DNA of 34,920 nt from positions 1 through 34,920 of the forward strand of contig MPUH01000786.1 in the NCBI GenBank assembly GCA_001970955.1, given 5' to 3'. The stretch is from Stentor coeruleus. Its lineage: Eukaryota > Ciliophora > Heterotrichea > Heterotrichida > Stentoridae. Positions 1-8,574 of the stretch are shown here, piece after piece (the stretch's first letter is position 1; every line of letters begins with the position of its first letter). A program made the position numbers and the translations under genes. The notes under the pieces were generated by a model. The model did no database searches and was not told the DNA's origin. It saw nothing but the letters and a program-made list of their open reading frames with translations.

Positions 1-2668
1 GTAGTATATATCAAATCGTCGTGGGGATATGCTATCAGGTATATCAGATATCCAAATTTTAGAAAAGGTCAAAATAGGTTTTTTACCTGATTTTGCCTTA
101 AAACTTGAAGCTGTGCAAACAAAAGCTGACCTTTTTTCAAATCAATATTTATACAAACCTCAACCCCCAAGCTATAATTATGTATTTTCTTGTACACAAC
201 AAACATCTCAGGATTCTAATCTAAATCCTGTTAAAAAAAACATATCTTTAACCCCTGGAATGCAAAAAAGCACACTAGTTTTAACAATTGTCTATATAGA
301 AGTTTTTGTTAAAACACGGGATAAAAACTTACCCGATCCTGAATTCGACCCTGTAATTTTTGTCGCTTTGAAAATTAGAGATGACATGGCTCAGAACTTG
401 GAAAAAATCATACATTATGGAAAAGGGCCTAATTTATACAGAGGGAAGCATGAAATATGCATTGAGTATGTTTTAACTGAAAAAGAGTTATTAAGAAGTG
501 TTGGGGATTTAATACAACAATATGATGCTGATGTTATTATTAGTTATGAAGTTGAAAAAGCTGGGATTGGATATTTGATTAAAAGAGCTAAATATATAGG
601 TTCAGATTTTAGTATTAGAGCTTCAAGGCAAATGCATTTTATAGTACAACAGACTTATAAATATAAAAAACTTAGTAGTTTATTAACAGGGAGGATTTTA
701 CTTTCAACATGGCGACTAGTAAAAAGTGAGACACATTTTTATAATTACACATTGCAAAATGTATTATATAGTTGCTTAGAAATTAGATTCCCTTATTATT
801 CATCAGAAAATCTAACTAGGATGTTTAAAGAAACTCCAGGGGAAGTTTATGATTATATATGGGATATATTAAGTTACTCTAAAACTTTAACTGAACATTA
901 TGGGATACTTGAAAGAAATGTAGCTTTAGCACAGATATATGGAATAGATTATGAAAGCGTTTTTACTCGGGGATCACAGTTCAGAGTTGAAGCTATGCTG
1001 AAAAAACAACTTCAAGGCACTGATTTTTTGTTATTATCTGCTATGAAATATCAAGTCCATAATCAAACTGGTATTCAATGCGTACCTTTAGTCATGGAGC
1101 CTCAGAAAAAATTCTGGATTGATCCAGTTATTGTCCTTGACTTTCAATCTTTATACCCATCTATTATGATTGCATATAACCTTTGTTATTCAACTTGTTT
1201 AGGGAAAATCAAAGCTCAAACTTATAAGAAATTCGGGGTTACAAATATGAGAGGGGATGTTTTTGAGGATGAAGATATTATCATAACACCAAATAATGTA
1301 GCTTTTGTTAAGAAAAATATAAGAGAAGGGTTTATACCTATGATGATGCATGAATTATTACAAACAAGGATTATGGTTAAGAATTCAATGAAAGGTGTTA
1401 ATAAAAATTCTAGTCGTTATCATAAACTGTTTGTTGAACAATTTGGTATTAAAATGTTATGTAATACTACATATGGCTATGCTGGTGCAGGTGAAACTGG
1501 TAGAATGCCGTGTAATGATATTGCTGATAGTATTGTTGCCCTAGGACGAAGAACTCTTGAAGATGCGATATCTGTAGTAAATTCTAATCCAGTATGGCAA
1601 GGAAAAGTTATATATGGAGATACTGATTCTATGATGGTATCTTTACCTGGAAGAACTATTGAGCAAGCTTTTATAATTGGAAAAGAAATCGCTGCAACTA
1701 TTACAAGTAGAAATCCTAGACCTATAGAGTTAATATTAGAAAAAGTATATTTCCCAATGATAACACTAGCTAAAAAACATTATGCTGGGATGAAATATGA
1801 AAAAGCAGATTCTGCACCATATTTTGATGCTAAAGGTATAGAAACAGTAAGAACTGATTATTGCCCTTTATCTTCTAAAATACTTGAAGAAGGACTTCAA
1901 TGTTTGTTTACTACAAGAGATTTGACACAATTACATGCTTTGCTTAGAAAATCATGGAAAAAAATGCTGGCGAATAAATTTCCGATGAAAGAGTATATTT
2001 TGTATGAAAAAGTTATAATGAACGAATATAAAAACCCTCCAGCTGGGGTAAAAGTAAGCACGAAAAACATGCAAATTGATAGAATGAGAAAACCATTATT
2101 TTGCGAAAAGGTTGGCTATGTTATTAGAGCTGGAGAACCTGGAGACCCAGTTACAGAACTTGCAGTTGATCCTGAAGATTTTATAATGTCAAATGAATAC
2201 TCATTAAATCTTGATTATTATATGGAAAAACAAGTAAATGCTGTACTTGATAGAACTTTTACCCCATTAGGAATCGATATAAAACTTTGGTATAAATTCA
2301 TGCCTAAAAAAAAGACTATTATTGCAATGGAAAACCTTCAGCCTTCAAAAGCTTTATTAAAAAAAAACAACAAAAGAATCGACAAGTTTTTTAAATCAGC
2401 ATTATGTATTGTATGTAGAAGATCTATGAATGGAGAAATATGCGATATTTGTCGAGAAGATCCACAGAAAACTGTTTTGGCTGCAATGGCTTTACTGAAT
2501 CAACAGGAACGGAAAAAAATGAGGTTTATTCAATTGTGTAGAGGATGTACTGGGAGTTTTGGGGATATTCTTTGCACATCATTGGATTGTCCTATTTTTT
2601 ATGCTAGAATTAAAGAATCATATGATATTTTCACTTTAATCAAAAGAGTTCGGAACATATCCTGGTAG
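1..2668 (+). CDS. REV3: DNA polymerase zeta catalytic subunit, C-terminal part (5' partial)
   Basis: This is the B-family translesion polymerase that extends DNA past lesions in the nucleus. From the ATG at 29 there are 879 codons. A PDPEFDP motif lies near residue 104, TRGSQFRVE near 313, polymerase motif A DFQSLYPSI at 371-379, and the catalytic YGDTDS at 529-534. Two cysteine clusters follow at the C terminus, CxxC at 793-796 with CxxC about ten residues on, then C837 onward. These are the zinc and iron-sulphur sites of the family. The order matches the last ~850 residues of REV3; yeast and human proteins are much longer and have an N-terminal polymerase-B domain that is absent here. I therefore think the gene continues off the left edge. 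An in-frame TAG at 2-4 could sit at the end of a tiny intron, since the AG at 3-4 would leave an open in-frame exon from 5. The family call is very secure; the 5' structure is unresolved. Confidence 0.95.
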
Positions 2669-2739
2669 CAGCCTAACTTTTTTTTATAATTAACATATTT
2701 TCAACTATATCTTTTATGTTATTTCTATATATAATATAT

Positions 2740-3345
2740 CTAATTCTTAACAACTCCAACTTTAGCCACCCTAAGTATTCTATCTTTAATCTTGAACCCA
2801 TTAGCAAAAACTTTCCCAATACTTCCTGTCTGTTTATTCTTATCTTCATATTCTAAAGTCACTTCATGCAAGCTAGGGTTGAATTTTTCCCCAATAGGAC
2901 AATACTCAGAAATATGAAATTTATCATAAACTCCTTTCAAAATATCTTTAGTCATTGTCACACCTTCTAATAAATCCTTCAATGTTTTCTCAGGATCTTT
3001 ATTAATATCTTCTTCCTTAGTATTTTCTAATGCTCTAGACAAATTATCTCCAACTTCTAGCATTTCCTTAGCAAATTTCGTAATAGCATAACTTGGCGCA
3101 TTTTCAATTTCTTTACTAAGCCTCTTACGCATATTCTCCTGTTCATCAACAGCTTTAGCATATAAATCCTTATACCACAAGCTTTGAATTTCTAACCTTC
3201 TAACCCTATCATCAAAATCCTTCATCTCCATATCATATTTTTTCTCAGTCTCTCCTTCATCCATTTGTTGTCTTCCCCAAAAGCCTCTTTTACATATAGA
3301 GTATTTCCTCAATACAAATTTTTTACAAGCAATACTTAATGCCAT
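2740..3345 (-). CDS. GRPE: GrpE nucleotide-exchange factor, mitochondrial
   Basis: GrpE exchanges ADP for ATP on Hsp70 (DnaK/mtHsp70) and supports matrix protein import and folding. The 201-residue protein begins with a basic, acid-free stretch (residues 1-26, rich in K, R, S, C) that fits a mitochondrial presequence. Next come the long helical dimerisation region (about 30-120) and the beta domain, ending in the family signature GFKIKDRILRVAKVGVV. Total length suits a mitochondrial GrpE. The gene converges with REV3 (71 bp between stops). Its start lies only 63 bp from the start of the divergent membrane-protein gene, so the two probably share one promoter region. Confidence 0.93.
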   Translation of the reverse strand: MALSIACKKFVLRKYSICKRGFWGRQQMDEGETEKKYDMEMKDFDDRVRRLEIQSLWYKDLYAKAVDEQENMRKRLSKEIENAPSYAITKFAKEMLEVGDNLSRALENTKEEDINKDPEKTLKDLLEGVTMTKDILKGVYDKFHISEYCPIGEKFNPSLHEVTLEYEDKNKQTGSIGKVFANGFKIKDRILRVAKVGVVKN

Positions 3346-3408
3346 AAATCCTTTGTATATAATAACCTCTCATTTTATTAATAAAATCTTGTTGATGTCT
3401 AATATAAA
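3346..3408. promoter_or_regulatory. Short shared divergent promoter region
   Basis: Only 63 bp separate the ATG of the GrpE gene (-) from the ATG of the small membrane-protein gene (+). Any core promoter and 5' UTR for both must lie here or overlap the coding ends. The stretch is AT-rich (ATTTTATTAATAAAATC). No specific element can be named; the inference is purely positional. Confidence 0.5.
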
Positions 3409-3807
3409 ATGGAGCTAGCTAAGGTTATGAACTACTTACGGTTCTTTGCCATATTTGGAGCTTTTCTCTGCACAACATGTCCTTGGAAAAGTGCTATTGC
3501 AGCTACACTGGCAACATTGTTTTATAGTGCAATTTCACCACTTTTAACTCAGAGTTCTTCAAGTATTATCATGCACAAATGTATTAGTCATGTCCCAAGT
3601 ACTATACTTTTAGTTATGTGTTGTTTATATGATATAGAACTTAGGCCATATCTTTTAGCTGCAGGAGGTGTTGAATATTTGAGTTTATGGCTATTGATGT
3701 ATAGTGAGATTTTTACTAAGACTTTGAGAAATGATATTATAGCCAAAAGACCTTTACAACTAGGTGAAGAGGTATCATGGGTACTTAATGATGTAAATTT
3801 TATATAG
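3409..3807 (+). CDS. Small multi-pass membrane protein, unknown function
   Basis: I do not recognise this 132-residue protein. It has three or four hydrophobic segments (roughly residues 9-25, 28-47, 60-77 and 80-104), three cysteines near the first and second segments, and a short polar tail containing LRNDIIAKRPLQLGEE. There is no signal peptide cleavage site that I trust. It starts 63 bp from the divergent GrpE start and ends in TAG just before the structured non-coding stretch. Codon use looks like its neighbours. It could be an organellar or endomembrane protein, but nothing in the sequence decides this. Confidence 0.75.
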   Translation: MELAKVMNYLRFFAIFGAFLCTTCPWKSAIAATLATLFYSAISPLLTQSSSSIIMHKCISHVPSTILLVMCCLYDIELRPYLLAAGGVEYLSLWLLMYSEIFTKTLRNDIIAKRPLQLGEEVSWVLNDVNFI

Positions 3808-3990
3808 GCGTTTTTAATAGTGACTTTACTTCTAAGTCAAGGGGCAATAGTAAAATCAGGCTTTGTTGATAAGGCTTACCTGTTTTTGCTATCTGGGTTT
3901 ATTGCAAGAAAAGGTCTCAACGTTGTACTGCTGATTTCAAGCGTTACTGATATCGTCGCCCTAGAGCCTAAAAAGGACTAATGCTATTAA
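3808..3990 (+). ncRNA. Candidate structured non-coding RNA (strand uncertain)
   Basis: This gap is visibly richer in G and C than other gaps in the window and has stops in all frames on both strands. It contains a strong hairpin: 3847-3860 pairs with 3879-3892 (13 of 14 positions, one GU, one mismatch) around an 18-nt loop. Preceding it is a 5-bp stem, 3822-3826 with 3834-3838. Downstream, 3913-3918 (GGTCTC) can pair with 3964-3968 (GAGCC) with one bulged base, enclosing AACG/CGTT at 3919-3922 and 3942-3945. AGAAAA between the large hairpins fits an H box (ANANNA), but I see no clear ACA near the 3' end. CTTACCTG at 3875-3882 resembles the 5' end of U1, yet the rest does not look like U1. I do not know its class. 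Confidence 0.45.
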
Positions 3991-3997
3991 TTAGGAC

Positions 3998-6388
3998 TTA
4001 TACATATGCTTCTAAGAAAATCAACGTCTGGATTAAAGGGAGGTACTCGTTTGCTTGGCTTTTCTTAAGGAAGTCTTGGAATTTATGCCAATTAGCCTCT
4101 ATTGTTTTTTCATCTAAAAATACATCCCCAAGGCTTTTTAGTATCTGATATGCTTTAAAAGTCTCATCTTTTCCTAAATGGTCTTCTATAAAAAACTTCA
4201 TATCTTCTAGTTCAGGCTTCTCCCGGTCTAAGATCAAAAGCTCTTCAGTCCCAATATTGTCTTCTCGTTCAACAATACCATCTTCATCTTCTTCTTCTGT
4301 AGGCATTTCTAGTATTATACTATCATCTTCACTAGAGCTTTCTACTGCTTCTTTAAGAACTTTTATTAATTGTTCTTGTTCTATATTTTCTGGTTTGATT
4401 ATGCATGGAATTTCATTTGTGGGATGATTTGGTTTGTTTACTATTAATTTTTGATCATTGTTTTGACTGGATATAATGTCTTTGGAGATTTTTTTCATGT
4501 CGTCTTCAAATTTTTTTGCGTTAAGATCTTTTTGCCTTTGGAAATCTTCAAGTCGTTTTTTCGAAGCCAGTTCTTCTTTTTCTCTTTGTCTGAGGAGGTC
4601 TTCGTATTTTGCCTTAAAGTCCTTTTCTTGTTTGACTGGAGGGTCTTTGATGATTTCATTTTTAGGTTTTGTGTCGATAATAAGATCTTCAGATTTTTGG
4701 TATAAAGAAGGGTTATATTTAACAACAGGAGAAGGCGGCTTATACACAACTGGTGCTCTCCTATCTTCAACGATTTTCTGTTGCATTCTTGGTACTTCAA
4801 TATTCTTACCTCTTTCTTCTGGTAATTTAAATTGAGATATCTCATTAACCTTAGCTTTATCATCTAATTGTTTGAACTGAGGTATTTCAATACCTTTTCT
4901 CTCATTGTTTGGCTTATAAGCTGGTATCTCGTTATTTTTTCGCTCTTCCTGAGGCTTAAACTGGAAAATCTCATTCGCCCTTTTGTCTTCAGGAGGTTTA
5001 TAAACTGGTATTTCATATATCCTCCTGTCATCTTTAGGTTTAAATTGAGGTAATTCATAAGCTTTTTTATCTTCATAAAGCCTATTGCCAGGTGTTTCAC
5101 TACCTTTTCTCTCTTCAACTGGTTTAAAAGATGGGATTTCTAAAAACTTAGGTCTTGGGACCTCTATAAGTTTATCTTTACTTCCATCTCTTTTATGAGG
5201 AAAAATCTGCCTAGGTATTTCCCTTATCATTTCTTGTTTTTTCTTATTTTCTAATTCTCTTTTTCTAGCTTCTTCTTCCCTTTTTCTAGCTTCTTCTTCC
5301 CTTTTTCTATTTTCTTCTTCCCTTTTTCTATTTTCTTCTTCCCTTTTTCTATTTTCTTCTTCTTTTAACCTTATTTCAGCTTCCCTTAAAATTCTTTTTT
5401 GATCATTTTCCCTTTTCCTATCCATTTCTTCTTTAGCTTCACATCTTTTTTTCTCTTCTTCAGCTTTTTTCCTAGCCAACTCATCTTCTTTTGCCTTAGC
5501 GTCGCCTTGTTGTTTTTGTAAGGCAAATAAGTCTTGGTTATGGAAAATTGTATGAGAAAATTCTTGAAACCTTACAGACTCAGTAAGAACATTATGAATA
5601 CGTGATGTAATAAAAGGTAATTTTAACATCTGACCTACTGTTGGGCGTTTGTTTGGGTCTAAGGCTAATTGTATTGTGACTAAGTTTTTCAATTCTTTAG
5701 AAAAATGACCTGGTAGCGGGGGGTAAGTCCCTCTACAAATATTAATCCCTAATTGTCTTATTGAATTCCCATCAAATGGAGGTTTTAATGTACAGAGTTC
5801 ATATAAAAGTACTCCTAAACTCCACACATCACTTTTAAAATTGTATGGCTTGCCTTCAACTATTTCTGGAGAAAGATAATAAGGCGTCCCTACCATTGTC
5901 CGAGCTTTGTCCATTGTGCTTGTCAGTACTTTTGAAATACCAAAATCCCCTAATTTTATCATCCCATTTTTCATAAGGAATATATTTTGTCCTTTAATAT
6001 CACGATGTAAAACTTTTCTATCATGAACATGTTTTATTGCTAGGCAAATTTGCATAAACATATCTAAAATCTCGTTTTCATTAAACAGACGACCTCTTTG
6101 GGATTTTATTTTAGATTGTAGATCCCCGCCGTCTGCGTAACTCATCACAATGTTCAATTTACCATTAGTAGTTGTATAGACTTCTTTGAATTTTATGATA
6201 TTTGGGTGGTCAAATGCTGACATAACTTTAGCTTCATGATAAGCTTCACGTTTTTCTTGTGGGGTCATCCTAGACATGTCGATCTGCTTAACAACCCATA
6301 GTGAGTTGTCTTTGCTATTCTCACACAAATAGCATTTCCCAAAAGCTCCTTCACCTAATAATCTTAACTGTTTCAAATTGTCTCCCAT
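3998..6388 (-). CDS. NEK-family (NIMA-related) protein kinase with repeat-rich tail
   Basis: A 796-residue Ser/Thr kinase. The kinase domain is residues 7-262: glycine loop GEGAFGKCY (12-20), VVKQ lysine K34, alpha-C glutamate near E52, HRDIKGQN with catalytic D130, DFG 148-150, and MVGTPYYLSPE (165-175), the NEK-style activation loop. NEKs in ciliates often act on cilia and basal bodies; that role is inferred here. After the kinase comes a long charged coiled coil (about 290-390) with a perfect 7-residue repeat, then a 14-residue repeat array (417-530), a second charged helix (585-640), an acidic stretch (685-710) and a helical C-terminal block. Start: ATG at 6388, five residues before the kinase core, is the natural one. 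No key residue is missing. Confidence 0.93.
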   Translation of the reverse strand: MGDNLKQLRLLGEGAFGKCYLCENSKDNSLWVVKQIDMSRMTPQEKREAYHEAKVMSAFDHPNIIKFKEVYTTTNGKLNIVMSYADGGDLQSKIKSQRGRLFNENEILDMFMQICLAIKHVHDRKVLHRDIKGQNIFLMKNGMIKLGDFGISKVLTSTMDKARTMVGTPYYLSPEIVEGKPYNFKSDVWSLGVLLYELCTLKPPFDGNSIRQLGINICRGTYPPLPGHFSKELKNLVTIQLALDPNKRPTVGQMLKLPFITSRIHNVLTESVRFQEFSHTIFHNQDLFALQKQQGDAKAKEDELARKKAEEEKKRCEAKEEMDRKRENDQKRILREAEIRLKEEENRKREEENRKREEENRKREEEARKREEEARKRELENKKKQEMIREIPRQIFPHKRDGSKDKLIEVPRPKFLEIPSFKPVEERKGSETPGNRLYEDKKAYELPQFKPKDDRRIYEIPVYKPPEDKRANEIFQFKPQEERKNNEIPAYKPNNERKGIEIPQFKQLDDKAKVNEISQFKLPEERGKNIEVPRMQQKIVEDRRAPVVYKPPSPVVKYNPSLYQKSEDLIIDTKPKNEIIKDPPVKQEKDFKAKYEDLLRQREKEELASKKRLEDFQRQKDLNAKKFEDDMKKISKDIISSQNNDQKLIVNKPNHPTNEIPCIIKPENIEQEQLIKVLKEAVESSSEDDSIILEMPTEEEDEDGIVEREDNIGTEELLILDREKPELEDMKFFIEDHLGKDETFKAYQILKSLGDVFLDEKTIEANWHKFQDFLKKSQANEYLPLIQTLIFLEAYV
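4799..5140 (-). repeat. In-frame 42-nt (14-residue) tandem repeat array in the NEK tail
   Basis: Residues 417-530 of the kinase carry about eight copies of a unit with consensus E-[IL]-P-x-[FY]-K-P-x-[ED]-[ED]-[RK]-[RK]-x-x. Copies start at E417, E431 (degenerate), E445, E459, E473, E487, E501 and E516. The spacing is exactly 14 residues until the last copy, which is shifted by one. The DNA copies have diverged, so the protein pattern is conserved better than the bases. Confidence 0.85.
5255..5362 (-). repeat. In-frame 21-nt (7-residue) tandem repeat coding a charged helix
   Basis: Residues 343-378 repeat the heptad REEENRK / REEEARK about five times. The DNA units (TTCTTCCCTTTTTCTA-type on the plus strand) are nearly identical, which indicates recent slippage or unequal exchange. 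A 7-residue, highly charged unit fits a single alpha helix or coiled coil linking the kinase to its tail. Confidence 0.85.
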
Positions 6389-6409
6389 TGCCGCAATTTC
6401 TTTATATCA

Positions 6410-6486
6410 CATAACCATTACTAAATTAGCATAAAATATTACAAATCNCATAACCATTACTAAATTAGCATAAAATATTACAAATC
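6410..6486. repeat. 38-bp duplication flanking a single N at 6448
   Basis: 6410-6447 and 6449-6486 are identical and separated only by the N. This looks like two contig ends that overlap but were not merged, so the second copy is probably not real. Confidence 0.85.
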
Positions 6487-6489
6487 TTT

Positions 6490-6947
6490 TTATTCTGGAG
6501 GTTTAAAAGGTATATCAAAAAGCTTAAAAATATTTTATTCTGTATAGCATTCAACAAGATTTTTCCATAAATAATTTCTTCATGGGCTTTTGTAGTAGGA
6601 AAAAGCTTTTCATCTGTAAGTTTTAGACTTTTAGTTTTTTAGCAAAAGTTTTAATGCTTTTATTAAAATTTTCTGACATAGTAAAATGTGTAAGTGTCCA
6701 AAATGTATTTATTTGGGTATTTTTTTATGTTTTTATATATAAAACAACACTTCAAATGTAAATTTTTCATGCTTTTACAATTGCTTTGGTAATATTATAG
6801 TATGGGTCAAAAGGTTTTTTCTTCCAAATTATCAACTAGTTCACTTAAAAACATTTTACTCTCTAAAACATCATAAAAAGCTAGTAATATATTAATATCC
6901 CCGCATGCCTCCTTACCTTCTATATGATCCACAAGTATTAGTTTCAA
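6490..6947 (-). pseudogene. Possible decayed protein-coding sequence
   Basis: Read on the minus strand, one frame has three open islands separated by a few stops. 6810-6947 is 46 codons and protein-like in composition (it includes LVDHIEGKEACGDI and LAFYDVLESKMFLSELV). A middle island lies near 6670-6780. A third covers about 6490-6626 and includes LTDEKLFPTTKAHEEII. The first and third islands are in the same frame (333 nt between reference codons). About six stops occur in roughly 156 codons, fewer than this base composition would give by chance. A +1 frame continues sensibly (FDPYYNITKAIVKA) at 6806. I recognise no family. Open runs of this length do occur by chance in AT-rich DNA, so this is tentative. 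Confidence 0.3.
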
Positions 6948-7236
6948 TCAAATTAAAATTTCTGTGTGATGTTTATTTCAAATATAAGTCTTATAAAATT
7001 TTATTATAAGTTCCTTTTAAACTTGCTTTAAAACTTATAATCCCTAATTTTATGATGTCTGATTTTTATTTGTATTTTTTTAAGAATTAAGAAAAAAATA
7101 TTAAAATGCTTTGGGAGAGAGACTTTAATTTAAATCATTTATATAACCTTTTCCAAAACAACTACAGAATTAAAAATACAAATTTCTCACTAATCTATTC
7201 CCGAACAATATATTCTGATAATAAAGTTTTTAGAAA

Positions 7237-8001
7237 ATGAAAATCCCTGGGTCAGTATCTGTTATAACAGGTGGAGCTTCAGGTTTAGGCGAGGCTACAG
7301 TCAGACTTTTTCACTCCCTTGGTAGTAAAATAGCTATCTGGGATATGAGCCTAGAATCAGGAGAAAAAATCGTAAAAGAACTTGCTTCAAATATCATATT
7401 CTGCAAAGTTGATATAACTGATGAAAACTCTGTAAGAACAGCACTTGAATCAACATTAAAAGCATTTGGGAAAGTAAATATTCTCATAAATTGTGCAGGA
7501 ATTGCTATAGCCCAAAAAACAATAACATCATCTATGGTTCATAGATTAGCTGATTTTGATATTGTAATCAAAGTCAATTTATTAGGAACTTTTAATGTTT
7601 CAAGACTTGTAGCTAAACAAATGGCTAGTCAGGGAGAGGAAGATAAGGAAAAAGGTGTTATTATTCATGTTGCTAGTGTTGCTGGATATGAAGGACAAAA
7701 AGGTCAGGCTGCTTATGGGGCGAGTAAAGGTGGAGTTATAGGACTTACGTTACCGATGGCAAGAGATCTTGCTTCTTATGGTATAAGAGTTAATACTGTT
7801 GCACCTGGAGTTATTGGAGATACTAGGATGTCAAATGCAATGAGTGCTGAAGTTTATAAACAATTGTGTAAAGTTGTACCTCTAGGAAGACTTGGGGTAC
7901 CTTTTGAGTTTGCTAATTCAGTGAAGTTTTTAGTTGAGAATACTTATATGACAGGAAGTGTTATAAGAGTTGATGGAGGAATAAGACTACCTCATATTTA
8001 G
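7237..8001 (+). CDS. HSD17B10: Short-chain dehydrogenase, HSD17B10 type (3-hydroxyacyl-CoA dehydrogenase type 2)
   Basis: An NAD-dependent mitochondrial enzyme that oxidises 3-hydroxyacyl-CoAs, for example in isoleucine breakdown; in animals it is also a subunit of mitochondrial RNase P. The protein is 254 residues, close to the human enzyme (261). Cofactor motif TGGASGLG is at 11-18, the NAD-selecting acid D36, NCAG at 85-88, catalytic S147, and the YxxxK pair Y160/K164. The stretches AVY/NPF-like ends, DLASYGIRVNTVAPGV and VIRVDGGIRLP match this subfamily rather than generic SDRs. The ATG at 7237 starts directly at the Rossmann fold, so there is no obvious presequence; animal HSD17B10 also uses an uncleaved N-terminal signal. 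Whether it has the RNase P role in ciliates cannot be told. Confidence 0.9.
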   Translation: MKIPGSVSVITGGASGLGEATVRLFHSLGSKIAIWDMSLESGEKIVKELASNIIFCKVDITDENSVRTALESTLKAFGKVNILINCAGIAIAQKTITSSMVHRLADFDIVIKVNLLGTFNVSRLVAKQMASQGEEDKEKGVIIHVASVAGYEGQKGQAAYGASKGGVIGLTLPMARDLASYGIRVNTVAPGVIGDTRMSNAMSAEVYKQLCKVVPLGRLGVPFEFANSVKFLVENTYMTGSVIRVDGGIRLPHI

Positions 8002-8574
8002 TTAAGAATAATTTAAGGAAAAATCATTTCAGAAGTAAGTGGTTTAGCTGTAGACGGTATAATATAGAAAATATTAAGTTTTTTTTGGCTAGTATACATT
8101 TTCTTTATCTTCACTTAAATCTCTTTCTGTCACTTTATATAAAAGCCAGAAATTTAAAGTTTTGGAAGAGTCTGAAAAATTCCTTTCCAAATAAATTGTC
8201 TTACCTTTGTATAAGCCCTTTGATGGGTTTGTTATGAAAGGCCTCTGCTTGTTTTATGTACGGGTTTCTCATTTCTTCGAACCTTATATCAATATTATCA
8301 AAACAAGATTTAATGATGTCTATACAATTAATAAAAGATTTAAAATATATGAGCATCTTGTACATCTTAAATTATAAGGTAAAATTAAAATTTTTGTTTA
8401 TGTGAAAATGCTGAAGAAAAATTTTGATTGGAGAAAGTTTTTAAGATATGCAAAGAAATTAAAACATCTCAAAACCTTCAAACCTAATTCCTCACATCAA
8501 AATCCTAAATCCAACCAAAAAACAAAATCCCAATCAAAACCATTCCTAAACACTTTATCAATCTAGTAAAAAAA
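8002..8574. other. Intergenic region holding a small interrupted minus-strand gene
   Basis: The base skew changes abruptly at 8460. Positions 8401-8460 have 13 G and 2 C on the plus strand, while 8461-8520 have 0 G and 19 C. By the rule seen elsewhere in the window, the second part is the 3' flank of the AlkD-like gene and the first part is the upstream flank of a minus-strand gene starting below 8400. That gene is the next entry. Confidence 0.5.
8089..8365 (-). CDS. Small gene interrupted by a frame change (tiny intron or pseudogene)
   Basis: On the minus strand an ATG at 8365 opens 54 codons (to a TAA at 8203-8201), including FDNIDIRFEEMRNP. The +1 frame is open from 8253 to the TAG at 8091-8089 and reads very protein-like, including NPSKGLYKGKTIYLE and LLYKVTERDLSEDKENVY. 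The frames overlap at 8201-8253, so one frame change of +1 joins them. A GT-AG intron of 22 nt (8183-8204, starting GTAAG) or 19 nt (start GTACAT, end CAGAG) would do it. I found no 15- or 16-nt GT-AG candidate, the size expected in heterotrichs. A one-base sequence error or a pseudogene is equally possible. No family recognised. The upstream flank has the expected C-rich sense strand. Confidence 0.45.

Larger units (their letters stand above)
6389..7236. other. Long divergent intergenic region (NEK / dehydrogenase starts)
   Basis: 848 bp between two start codons. The first part holds a 38-bp duplication around a single N (6448). The middle holds a possible decayed minus-strand ORF, listed separately. 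About 7100-7236 is C-rich on the plus strand, as is usual before a plus-strand gene here. No tRNA or clear control element is visible. Confidence 0.5.

Noticed and set aside
685-699. 15-nt GTAGTTTATTAACAG inside REV3, a perfect GT-AG intron by size
   Set aside because: Removing it destroys the conserved TGRILLSTWR segment of the polymerase, so it is exon.
3875-3882. CTTACCTG as the 5' end of U1 snRNA
   Set aside because: The flanking sequence lacks the U1 stem-loops, and the motif is partly in a predicted stem.
4451-5118. Several ORFs overlapping the NEK gene in other frames
   Set aside because: Shadows of the repeat-rich kinase tail.
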